A DNA stretch of 64,000 nucleotides from Pontibacter sp. HSC-14F20. GTDB taxonomy: Bacteria; Bacteroidota; Bacteroidia; Cytophagales; Hymenobacteraceae. Below the pieces are notes generated by a model, which was not told the origin of the DNA, ran no database searches, and saw nothing but the letters and a program-made list of their open reading frames with translations. Each line of letters opens with the position of its first letter. Within the stretch, counting starts at the first letter, position 1. The stretch lies in the NCBI RefSeq assembly GCF_019599265.1, contig NZ_JAHZTC010000013.1:82723-146722 (forward strand), written 5' to 3'. Shown here one piece after another: positions 8,222 to 16,356 of the stretch. A program made the translations under genes and the position numbers.

Positions 8222-9091
8222 ATGGCAAAAAATTATAAACTTTTCTTGATGCTCCTTTTGTGTGTGCTGGTATCCTGCGGCGATGACGATGATCCAAGCC
8301 CCAACACAAATAATAACCCACCTGACACGGAGAGTCCAAAGGTTAAAATCTTAAGTCCGGAAACCAACTCAACTTATCTGGTCATTGACATGGTTCGGAT
8401 AGATGGCAGACTTTCAGATAACATGGCTTTGGGAAGCTTAAAATTTTGGTTAGTTGCTGCTGACGGGCAAAAGCATGAAGTGATAGAACCGTTTATTTTT
8501 ACTGATGTGCTGAAATTTTTAGATTTCGGAGCCTCATTTTTCCCACGCGATATAGAATCAGGTACTTATAAGCTGGTCTTAGAAATAAAAGACAGGCAAA
8601 ATAATGTGGCGAAAGATTCGATTTCGATCAATGTTCATGCACCCGACATTAACAGCGCAGCATTTGCCAATGCTTTCAAAAATGGCAGCTTTTATCACTA
8701 TATCGACTGGGGCTGGTACGGGGTTGATTTTACGAATGGGGTTGAATTTAATGAGGCACAATTCAGTAATGGCGTGTTCTTGATGATGAGCCAGGAATAC
8801 TCCATAAATAAAGACCAATGGGAGAAATTTGTGAAAGACTTCCGGTTCGAGAAGCAGACCTGGGCCACCTGGGATGAAGATGGTAGCGGTGATGTGGTTA
8901 GCGAAGAGTTCGAAAAGGGCTTGGACAGGCTTGAATTGTTCAACAACTGGGATTTAAACAACGATCGTATGGTAAAAGAAGACGAGTTTATCCTGGGCAT
9001 TTTTGAGAGTTGGGACCGAAACCGCGATAACATGCTGAGTAAAGCTGAGTACCACGATTCGTTTCATACTTATTTGAGAATCTTAAACTGA
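8222..9091 (+). CDS. Lipoprotein with three EF-hand-like loops
   Basis: About 289 residues, starting at either ATG 8216 or 8222. A lipoprotein leader ends at LLCVLVSC, so Cys is the predicted lipidated residue, followed by a low-complexity DDDD and N/P-rich tether. Residues 40-140 look like an Ig-like beta-sandwich (PDTESPKVKILSPE then GTYKLVLEIKD). The C-terminal third has three calcium-binding-type loops: DEDGSGDVVSEEF, DLNNDRMVKEDEF and DRNRDNMLSKAEY. It stands alone between long spacers and is followed by a terminator. Probably a surface or periplasmic calcium-binding protein; its specific role is unknown. Its base composition is more AT-rich than its neighbours. Confidence 0.75.
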   Translation: MAKNYKLFLMLLLCVLVSCGDDDDPSPNTNNNPPDTESPKVKILSPETNSTYLVIDMVRIDGRLSDNMALGSLKFWLVAADGQKHEVIEPFIFTDVLKFLDFGASFFPRDIESGTYKLVLEIKDRQNNVAKDSISINVHAPDINSAAFANAFKNGSFYHYIDWGWYGVDFTNGVEFNEAQFSNGVFLMMSQEYSINKDQWEKFVKDFRFEKQTWATWDEDGSGDVVSEEFEKGLDRLELFNNWDLNNDRMVKEDEFILGIFESWDRNRDNMLSKAEYHDSFHTYLRILN

Positions 9092-9422
9092 CTTCATCGG
9101 ATACCTGCTCTGGTCTGTCCAGCGCATCAGGCATAGCGCTAATTATTTGTCTTTGAAATAACGCTCTCGCATAGCCTGAGCGTTTTTTTATGCACTATTG
9201 GCTAGGTTCCTCCTGTAAAAGCAGCACAGTAAGCCTCCAAGTACGGCTGAGAAACCCCAAAGAGAAGGGTAAGACTGCTCCAACATTTCGTTTAGCACAT
9301 CTTTTCGGAGTTTCATCACATTTAGTTGAAGTCCTGTTTCCTGTTTTCTATTCTTATACCTGTTAAAGGCTTGGTAATCAACTGGCCAGGTGCAACAGGA
9401 ACAAGACTAGACAAAAGAAACG
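9092..9422. other. Spacer upstream of the ABC operon
   Basis: 331 bases without a gene. It holds the terminator at 9160-9189 and, at 9311-9324, the 14-mer TTTCATCACATTTA, which recurs exactly upstream of the histidine kinase gene at 14004-14017. No convincing promoter was identified. Confidence 0.5.
9160..9189 (+). terminator. Rho-independent terminator after the EF-hand lipoprotein
   Basis: A perfect 7-bp stem (AACGCTC at 9160-9166 and GAGCGTT at 9178-9184) with an 11-base loop is followed by a run of seven T. Confidence 0.75.
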
Positions 9423-10334
9423 ATGGAATTAACGATCAGAAATATCTCCAAAACCTATCCGAATGGGGTACAGGCCCTGCACAACGCCAATCTGACAATT
9501 CCAGCAGGTATGTATGGATTGCTTGGACCGAATGGTGCCGGAAAATCCACACTGATGCGTATACTGGCCACGCTGCAGGAGCCGGACGAAGGGCAGATCT
9601 TGTTTGGAGGCATCGACGTGGTGCGGCAAAAAGCGAAAGTGCGCGAAACACTTGGCTATCTGCCGCAGGAGTTTGGCGTGTACCGCAACGTGACGGCCGA
9701 GCAACTGCTCTCTCATTTTGCCATTCTGAAGGGTATCACGAGCCGTACCGACCGCACGGATGTGGTGCAGCAACTTTTGCGGCAAACTAACCTCTGGGAT
9801 GTGCGCAAACAGAAACTGGGCGGCTACTCAGGCGGTATGCGGCAGCGCTTTGGTGTGGCAGTGGCCTTGCTTGGCAACCCAAAACTGCTGATTGTGGATG
9901 AGCCTACCGCCGGGCTGGACCCTTCCGAGCGCGTCCGGTTTCTGAACCTCCTTTGCGAGCTGGGTGAGAACAGCATCGTGATACTTTCAACGCACATCGT
10001 GGATGATGTATCGGAGCTGTGCACGCACATGGCCATTATCAACAAGGGCGAAATACTCCTGGAAGCAGAGCCGATGCAGGCAATAGACGCTATGCAGGGA
10101 CAGGTATGGCGTAAGGTAATCCGGAAAGAGGAGCTCCCTGAAATAGAACGTGCGCATGTTGTGATCTCGACCAGATTGCAGGCCGGGAAGTTTGTGGTGC
10201 GCGTCTACAGCAGCAGTTTGCCAGGCAATGGGTTTGAGTCTGTAGAAGCATCGCTGGAGGATGTTTATTTTAGCACCATGGCCAGGTTTAACGGAAAACG
10301 GCAGGTGCAGGTCCGAAAGGAGGTGATGCTATGA
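9423..10334 (+). CDS. ABC transporter ATP-binding protein
   Basis: A 303-residue cytosolic ABC ATPase. Walker A is GPNGAGKST (35-43), the signature is YSGGMRQRF near 137, Walker B is LLIVDEPTAGLD with D159-E160, and the H-switch is STHIVDD near 187. The C-terminal 90 residues form the accessory segment common in exporters of the CcmA/NatA type, ending with ASLEDVYF. Its last four bases (ATGA) overlap the permease gene, so the two are translationally coupled and presumably form one transporter. Confidence 0.93.
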   Translation: MELTIRNISKTYPNGVQALHNANLTIPAGMYGLLGPNGAGKSTLMRILATLQEPDEGQILFGGIDVVRQKAKVRETLGYLPQEFGVYRNVTAEQLLSHFAILKGITSRTDRTDVVQQLLRQTNLWDVRKQKLGGYSGGMRQRFGVAVALLGNPKLLIVDEPTAGLDPSERVRFLNLLCELGENSIVILSTHIVDDVSELCTHMAIINKGEILLEAEPMQAIDAMQGQVWRKVIRKEELPEIERAHVVISTRLQAGKFVVRVYSSSLPGNGFESVEASLEDVYFSTMARFNGKRQVQVRKEVML

Positions 10335-13300
10335 TGTTCTGGGCAATGTTCCGGTTTGAGTTGCGCTACCTGCTGCGCCGCATTTCCACCTGGATCTACT
10401 TCGGCATTTTCCTGCTGCTGACTTTTGCCATGGTGCTGAGCTTTACCGACAATGTGTACAGCGGTGATTATTTCCTGAATGCCCCGGTTGTGATCGCGGC
10501 CATTTCAGCCATCGCCAGTTTGCTGGCACTGCTGGTAATAGCAGCCGTGGCCGGCGAAGCAGCGACCCACGACTTAAGGACCAGGATTGATCCGCTGCTG
10601 TATACAACGCCTATTAGTAAGTTTGCCTACCTGGGCGGTAAACTGATGGGTGCCTTTGCTGTAGTCGCACTGGTGTTGCTGGCGCTGCCACTGGGCCTGT
10701 TGCTGACGCTGGTGGTGCCAGGTATAGACACTGCGCTTTTCGGTCCTTTCCAGTTCTCACCCTACCTGAGTTCCTACCTCATGATAGCACTTCCTGCTGC
10801 CTTTGTGGCCACAGTTATCCTGTTTTCGCTGGCCTTGCTGGGTCGCCATGCCATGCTGAGCTTTTTGGGTGGCGGACTGCTGTTTATGGTGGCGCTAGTG
10901 AGCAAGGAGATGCTGGCAGACCATCTGGGGCTCTGGCAATTGGCCAAGCAGCTGGATTTCTCCGGCTTCACGATCGTAAGCGAGTTCCGGAAAATACAGA
11001 CTCCCCTCCACATCAACACCCAATTAGTGCCACTGGACGGCTGGCTGCTCTGGAACCGGGTACTCTGGCTACTGATCGCCTTAGGCTTTATGGCAATCGC
11101 CTTTGTTCGCTTTCGGTTTGCACACCATGCCAGTTCAGGTTGGTGGAGCCGGATCATGAAGCGTAAATCCGTGGAGGCACCGATTGTAGATGATGTCCCC
11201 ATTGCCGTTCCACAGGTACAAAAGCACTTCGGGCTGAACTCCCGCCTGCATCAGACGGCTGCCATCGCTTTACAGACCTATCGGGAGAACATAACAAGCT
11301 GGGGCTGGATTGCTTTGTCAGGTATAGCGGGATTGCTACTGATGCTTTTGCCAGAGTGGCTAGAGGGCTCGCTCGGTGTTCCGACGCTTCCCACAACTGG
11401 CCGCATGACAGCCATTTACAACCTGTTCATGTTACGAATGATCGTAGTAGCGGTCATGATCGTATACGCCGGTCAACTCGTCTGGCGTGAACGGGACGCC
11501 CGTATCAGCGATATAGCAGACACGGTCCCTGTGCCTGATTGGGTTTTACTGCTGAGTAAGTTGAGTAGTCTGGTGCTGCTGCTGCTCACCCTGCAAACAG
11601 TTTTCCTGCTGGCAGGTATAGCCACGCAGCTATCGCAGGGGTATAAAACGCTGGAGATCGGTGTATACCTGCGTATACTCTTCGGCCTGCAGTTGGTGGA
11701 CTATTTATTGTTGGCTGTGCTGGCGATGGCCGTGCATGTGCTGGTGAATCATAAATACCTGGCGCACATCATCACTTTTGTTGCCTTTCTTTTCGGAGTG
11801 TTCGCCTCAGAACTGGGTGTGGGCAACAGGCTATTGGTTTACGGTGCAGACTTGGGCTGGTCTTACTCGGATATGCGTGGTTTCGGGTCGCAGTTAGCAC
11901 CCTGGTTTTGGTTTAAATTATACTGGGCAGTCTGGGCCCTGCTGCTGGCGCTGCTTGCTTTCAGGTTTTGGGTGAGAGGCCGGGTAACAGGTATAGGGCA
12001 GCGAATGCGCCGTGCGGTATTGCACCCGGCAAAATCACTGGTGCTGGTGGCCGCTAGCGGATTGCTGGCGATCTTTACCCTGGGTGCTTTTGTGTTCTAC
12101 CAGACAGATGTACTGCATGAGCAACTGTCGAAAGAGGAGTTGATAGAGCGTCGGGCCACCTACGAGCACCTCTATGGAAAGCATAAGGACATGCCCCAGC
12201 CCACACTGACAGCCACCAGTCTGCACGTAGAATTTTTCCCGGATCAGGGGGAAGCGTGGGTGAGCGGAGTGTATACCCTGCAGAACAGAAGTCAGGTAGC
12301 CATTGACAGCATCCATGTAGCCACAGCTTTTGGTGTAGATACCAAGTATATGCGTTTCGACCAGGCAGCCAGAACTGTGCTCGAGGATGTAGAGCATCAC
12401 CATTCCATTTTCGTCCTTGAAAAGGCCCTGCAAACAGGCGACTCACTGGAGCTGAGTTTTGACTTACAATATAAACCCAAAGGCTTTGCCAGGGAAGGTT
12501 CAGACCATGCAGTAACAGCGAATGGAAGCTACTTTATAAACCAGGAGTGGCTGCCTGCCATTGGCTACCAGGCAAACCGGGAATTGCACCTTGCACGCGA
12601 CCGACAGGCGCATCAGCTTCCTCCAAAACCGGCCGTTCAGCCACTGCAGGAAGGAAATGTGCAACAGCAGAACGCAGATCAGGCGCGAATCCGCTTTGAG
12701 GCGGTGGTCGGCACTTCAACAGATCAGACAGCTGTCACAAGCGGCTCCCTGCAATCTACCTGGATGGATAAGGGAAGACGCTACTTTTACTACGTGGCAG
12801 ACGCGCCCATCCGCAACCTTTATACTTTCTACTCTGCTGCTTATGACCTGCGCGAAACCGAGTGGCAGGACATCCTGATTCAGGTGCTCCACCACCCGAC
12901 ACATGCCCATCAGGCGGATCGGCTGCTTAAGAGTGCGGAAGCATCGCTGAAATACTATACCCAACATTTTGGACCTTATCCGCACCGCCAACTCCGGCTG
13001 GTGGAGTATCCCGGGGCCGGAAGTGGGGCATCGGCCTATCCGGGCACTATTGCCCTGACGGAGAACTTCTCGATGCTGAACCCTGCCGAAGATTGGCGGG
13101 ATATAGACCTCGTTTTCGCAGTAGGGGCACATGAAATAGCGCACCAATGGTGGGCGCATCAGTTGGTGCCGGCTGCCATGGAAGGAGCGGCCCTGCTTAC
13201 CGAGAGTCTGGCCTGGTATAGCGCGTTGGGGGTTGTAGAGGCCACGTACGGTGCCGGGCATCTGGAGAGACTCCTGTGGGTGATGCGCCAGTCCTACCTC

Positions 13301-13978
13301 ACGCCCCGATCCAAAGCCGATGTGCCGCTGCTGAGAGCCAGCGATCCCTTCCTGGGTTACAGAAAAGGTCCTTTTGCAATGTATATCCTAAAAGAATACC
13401 TGGGAGAAGAGCAGGTGAACCAGGCACTGCGCAAGCTGCTGCAAAAGTACGGTTCAGGCGAGCCGCCCCTGCCCACTTCCCTGCACCTGTACCACGAACT
13501 CCAGGCCGTTACCCCTGATTCCCTGCAATACCTATTGGCCGATCTGTTTAAAAGAAACACCTACTGGAATCTGGAGACAAAACAGGCGGTAGCTGTTCCG
13601 ACTGCGGATGGACAATGGCAGGTGACGCTGGATGTACGGGCGCAGAAGTCGGTGGTGGATACCTTAGGCAGAGAAACAGCTATACCTGTACATGATCTGG
13701 TCGAAGTAGGGGTGTATGCCGCTGGTCAGGAAGGTCAGTTAGGAAAGTTGCTATACCTGGAGAAGCACAGGTTGCAGGCAGAGGAACAGCAGATGCAGCT
13801 CACCGTTCCTTCCAAACCCGCCCACGCAGGTATAGATCCCCGCAACCTGCTGATCGATCTGGAGATGATGGACAATGTCAGGCCCGTGACGATTCAGAAA
13901 CCTGCTGCTCCTACGAAGGCACTGTATGTGCAACAGTCGGCAAAACGGATGCATTTTATGCTGGACACCATGTTCTAG
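10331..13978 (+). CDS. ABC permease fused to an M1-type zinc aminopeptidase
   Basis: A 1215-residue fusion. Residues 1-590 hold about twelve membrane segments in two ABC-2-like halves, split by a cytosolic stretch near 265-300. After one more helix (about 560-585) comes an M1 metallopeptidase region. The zinc motif HEIAH is at 934-938 and the third ligand is probably E958 in TESLAWY, giving HExxH-x19-E rather than the usual x18. The peptidase is predicted to face the periplasm. Such fusions occur in Bacteroidota, but the transported or cleaved substrate is unknown. It is coupled to the ATPase gene by the ATGA overlap and followed by a LytS/LytTR pair that may regulate it. Confidence 0.88.
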   Translation: MMFWAMFRFELRYLLRRISTWIYFGIFLLLTFAMVLSFTDNVYSGDYFLNAPVVIAAISAIASLLALLVIAAVAGEAATHDLRTRIDPLLYTTPISKFAYLGGKLMGAFAVVALVLLALPLGLLLTLVVPGIDTALFGPFQFSPYLSSYLMIALPAAFVATVILFSLALLGRHAMLSFLGGGLLFMVALVSKEMLADHLGLWQLAKQLDFSGFTIVSEFRKIQTPLHINTQLVPLDGWLLWNRVLWLLIALGFMAIAFVRFRFAHHASSGWWSRIMKRKSVEAPIVDDVPIAVPQVQKHFGLNSRLHQTAAIALQTYRENITSWGWIALSGIAGLLLMLLPEWLEGSLGVPTLPTTGRMTAIYNLFMLRMIVVAVMIVYAGQLVWRERDARISDIADTVPVPDWVLLLSKLSSLVLLLLTLQTVFLLAGIATQLSQGYKTLEIGVYLRILFGLQLVDYLLLAVLAMAVHVLVNHKYLAHIITFVAFLFGVFASELGVGNRLLVYGADLGWSYSDMRGFGSQLAPWFWFKLYWAVWALLLALLAFRFWVRGRVTGIGQRMRRAVLHPAKSLVLVAASGLLAIFTLGAFVFYQTDVLHEQLSKEELIERRATYEHLYGKHKDMPQPTLTATSLHVEFFPDQGEAWVSGVYTLQNRSQVAIDSIHVATAFGVDTKYMRFDQAARTVLEDVEHHHSIFVLEKALQTGDSLELSFDLQYKPKGFAREGSDHAVTANGSYFINQEWLPAIGYQANRELHLARDRQAHQLPPKPAVQPLQEGNVQQQNADQARIRFEAVVGTSTDQTAVTSGSLQSTWMDKGRRYFYYVADAPIRNLYTFYSAAYDLRETEWQDILIQVLHHPTHAHQADRLLKSAEASLKYYTQHFGPYPHRQLRLVEYPGAGSGASAYPGTIALTENFSMLNPAEDWRDIDLVFAVGAHEIAHQWWAHQLVPAAMEGAALLTESLAWYSALGVVEATYGAGHLERLLWVMRQSYLTPRSKADVPLLRASDPFLGYRKGPFAMYILKEYLGEEQVNQALRKLLQKYGSGEPPLPTSLHLYHELQAVTPDSLQYLLADLFKRNTYWNLETKQAVAVPTADGQWQVTLDVRAQKSVVDTLGRETAIPVHDLVEVGVYAAGQEGQLGKLLYLEKHRLQAEEQQMQLTVPSKPAHAGIDPRNLLIDLEMMDNVRPVTIQKPAAPTKALYVQQSAKRMHFMLDTMF

Positions 13979-14003
13979 CACCATCCGTCACAAAATCATC
14001 CGC

Positions 14004-14017
14004 TTTCATCACATTTA
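14004..14017 (+). promoter_or_regulatory. Shared 14-mer upstream of the histidine kinase gene
   Basis: TTTCATCACATTTA lies 36 bases before the kinase ATG and occurs identically 98 bases before the ABC ATPase ATG (9311-9324). The position in front of two adjacent transcription units suggests a common regulator site, possibly for the neighbouring LytTR protein. This is inference only. Confidence 0.35.
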
Positions 14018-14053
14018 TTGTTTATACTCAACCCTTTCATTTATCATTGTTTT

Positions 14054-15571
14054 ATGAATGACATGACACTAGATACGCACATTGCAAAACCTGTCCAGAC
14101 GGTTAAAGTAGAATTTTGGGCCGCCACCGCCATCTTTGTTTCCTCCCTGTTTTCGCTTTTCATCGAGTACAGTCCGAATGAGTATGAGTTTATGCAGGCC
14201 GGTGTATTGTATAATTACTACGAGCATTTTTTCTGGCCCCAGCTCGTGCGCTATACCTGTATCTACCTGGCGTTTTTGCTGCTCAACTTTAAAGTAGTGC
14301 CGCGCCTGATGCGCAAAGAGGCCGTGTGGTGGCACACGTTGTTGCTGGTGCTCACCTTTGTGGGGGTTGGTCTCCTGACGGGCATCACCGATACCTATTA
14401 CAAAGGCCACCAACTCTTCATCTACTATTCAGCAGAGGCGTTTTGGACAGATATTTTTCAGGGCAGTTTTCAGAACACCCTGTGGCTGTTACTGGTGTTC
14501 GGCTTTTATACCTTCATCAAGTATGTGGCACACTATCTCCTTGAAAATGCCACAGCCATTCAGTCCCGGTATCACCTCGTAACCCAGGAACTGATAACGG
14601 TGGCGATAGTTTGGTTGGTAACTGTGTTCATCATGGTGGTGTTCAACATCGGTGATAATGAGACAGCCTTGTGGGCGATCATTTCCCTAAATGCGATAGT
14701 CCTGTATTTTGGTTCGTTTCGTTACCTGATACCTGCAGCCCGCAAGGCAAAGCGACAATTTCTGGCTTACCAAGCCCGGGTGCTGTTGATACAGGTCTTG
14801 GCGTTTGTGCCTGTTTCCCTGTTACTGATGGTTGCCGTGCATAGTGAAGACGCTGCTTTCGAAATCAGCTTTTTTAACTCCCTGTTCCAGTTCCTGGTAA
14901 CCGGCCCTATCACCTGGCTGATTTTCAAACGCCAGCTGGCCGGTAAGGAAGAAATGTTTGTTCTCAAAAAAGAGCTGGGCAACTCCACTGCCAACCTTGA
15001 CTTTCTGCGCTCCCAGATAAACCCGCACTTTTTGTTTAACGCCCTGAATACCCTTTACGGCACAGCCCTGCAGGAAAACAGCGAGCGCACCGCGCAAGGT
15101 ATACAGATGCTCGGCGACATGATGCGCTTTATGCTGCACGAGAATCACCAGCAGAAAATACTACTTTCGCGCGAGATTGAGTACATGCGCAATTACATTG
15201 ATCTGCAGCTGCTGCGTACTTCTGCCTCTCCAAACATTTCGATCGAGACCAAGATAGAAGACGTGGTAGGAGACAAGTACATTGCCCCGATGCTGCTTAT
15301 ACCTTTCATTGAGAATGCCTTTAAGCACGGCATCAGCCTGCAACACAGATCCTGGATCAGAATAACTTTGCATATGGACCAGGATAAGCTGTATTTTGAC
15401 GTATACAACAGCAAGCAAAATAAGTCGGAGCAGGATCCCGAAAAAGATAAATCAGGTATAGGGCTGAAAAACGTGAAGCAGCGCCTTGAGCATTTGTATG
15501 CGGGCAAACAGGAACTGATCATACGCGATACGCCAGAAGAATTCTTTGTGCACCTCACACTCCAATTGTAA
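14054..15571 (+). CDS. LytS/YehU-type sensor histidine kinase
   Basis: A 505-residue membrane histidine kinase. About eight hydrophobic segments fill residues 20-290. They are followed by the His_kinase block FLRSQINPHFLFNALN with phospho-acceptor H325, and an ATPase domain with IPFIENAFKHG (N box) and GIGLKNVKQRL (G box). The start is ATG 14054 (MNDMTLDTH); an in-frame TTG 12 codons upstream gives an unconvincing extension. It is followed 35 bases later by its likely partner, a LytTR response regulator. The signal is unknown; proximity suggests it controls the ABC-peptidase operon. Confidence 0.9.
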   Translation: MNDMTLDTHIAKPVQTVKVEFWAATAIFVSSLFSLFIEYSPNEYEFMQAGVLYNYYEHFFWPQLVRYTCIYLAFLLLNFKVVPRLMRKEAVWWHTLLLVLTFVGVGLLTGITDTYYKGHQLFIYYSAEAFWTDIFQGSFQNTLWLLLVFGFYTFIKYVAHYLLENATAIQSRYHLVTQELITVAIVWLVTVFIMVVFNIGDNETALWAIISLNAIVLYFGSFRYLIPAARKAKRQFLAYQARVLLIQVLAFVPVSLLLMVAVHSEDAAFEISFFNSLFQFLVTGPITWLIFKRQLAGKEEMFVLKKELGNSTANLDFLRSQINPHFLFNALNTLYGTALQENSERTAQGIQMLGDMMRFMLHENHQQKILLSREIEYMRNYIDLQLLRTSASPNISIETKIEDVVGDKYIAPMLLIPFIENAFKHGISLQHRSWIRITLHMDQDKLYFDVYNSKQNKSEQDPEKDKSGIGLKNVKQRLEHLYAGKQELIIRDTPEEFFVHLTLQL

Positions 15572-15606
15572 GTATATTTGATTTCAGAACAGGTATAGCA
15601 ACAGGT

Positions 15607-16281
15607 ATGAAAGCAATAGCGATAGACGACGAACCAATGGCGCTGGAAGTGGTACGGGCACATGCTGCCAAAGTGCCCTACCTGGAGCTGGTGGGTTGCT
15701 TTACAGATGCCTTTTTAGCGCTTGAATTCCTGCAAAACGAACAAGTCGACTTGCTGTTTCTGGATATTAAAATGCCGGATATTTCCGGGCTGGAGTTTGT
15801 GACGAGCCTGCAGAAAAAGCCAATGGTTATCTTCACGACTGCTTATTCTGAACATGCTGTTACAAGTTTTGAGCTAGATGCAGTTGACTATCTCCTGAAG
15901 CCTTTTTCGCTGCCAAGGTTTGTGAAGGCCTGTAACAAAGCCCAGGAACTCCTGCAACTGCGCGGCACGACGGCTCCGGTAAAGGATTACCTATTTCTGA
16001 AAACAGGGTACGAGCAGGTGAAGGTACTTTATGACGAGATTCTATACCTGGAGGCGGCAGGTAATTATGTGACTTTTGTGCTGGAAGGCAAAAAGCTCCT
16101 TTCGCGCATGACCATACAGGAACTGAGCGAGCAACTGCCTGCCGACAGTTTTGTCCGGGTGCACCGGTCCTACATCGTGGCCAAAAAGCAAATCGATAAA
16201 ATAGAGCGCCACCAGGTATGCATCAAAGGAAATGAAGTGCCAGTCGGGGCTTCCTACATGCAGCAGCTGCAGGGTATTTGA
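15607..16281 (+). CDS. LytTR response regulator
   Basis: A 224-residue DNA-binding response regulator. The receiver domain (1-115) has the acidic pocket D7-D8, phospho-acceptor D53 in FLDIKMPD, the T/S switch in FTTAYSE and K in YLLKPF. A LytTR domain follows (about 125-224), with YLEAAGNYV and FVRVHRSYIV, typical of LytTR regulators that bind direct repeats. It pairs with the kinase immediately upstream. Candidate targets are the ABC operon and the kinase gene itself, which share an upstream 14-mer. Confidence 0.93.
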   Translation: MKAIAIDDEPMALEVVRAHAAKVPYLELVGCFTDAFLALEFLQNEQVDLLFLDIKMPDISGLEFVTSLQKKPMVIFTTAYSEHAVTSFELDAVDYLLKPFSLPRFVKACNKAQELLQLRGTTAPVKDYLFLKTGYEQVKVLYDEILYLEAAGNYVTFVLEGKKLLSRMTIQELSEQLPADSFVRVHRSYIVAKKQIDKIERHQVCIKGNEVPVGASYMQQLQGI

Positions 16282-16300
16282 TTTAGTAAGGCAGAGGACA

Positions 16301-16336
16301 AAAAAGGCGCTCCGGAATTAACCGGAGCGCCTTTTT
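16301..16336. terminator. Bidirectional terminator between the LytTR gene and purL
   Basis: A perfect 15-bp stem (AAAAAGGCGCTCCGG at 16301-16315, complement at 16322-16336) with a 6-base loop AATTAA. A-run and T-run flanks allow it to serve the convergent genes on both strands. Confidence 0.9.
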
Positions 16337-16356
16337 ATTTATTTAAAGCCTTATAC

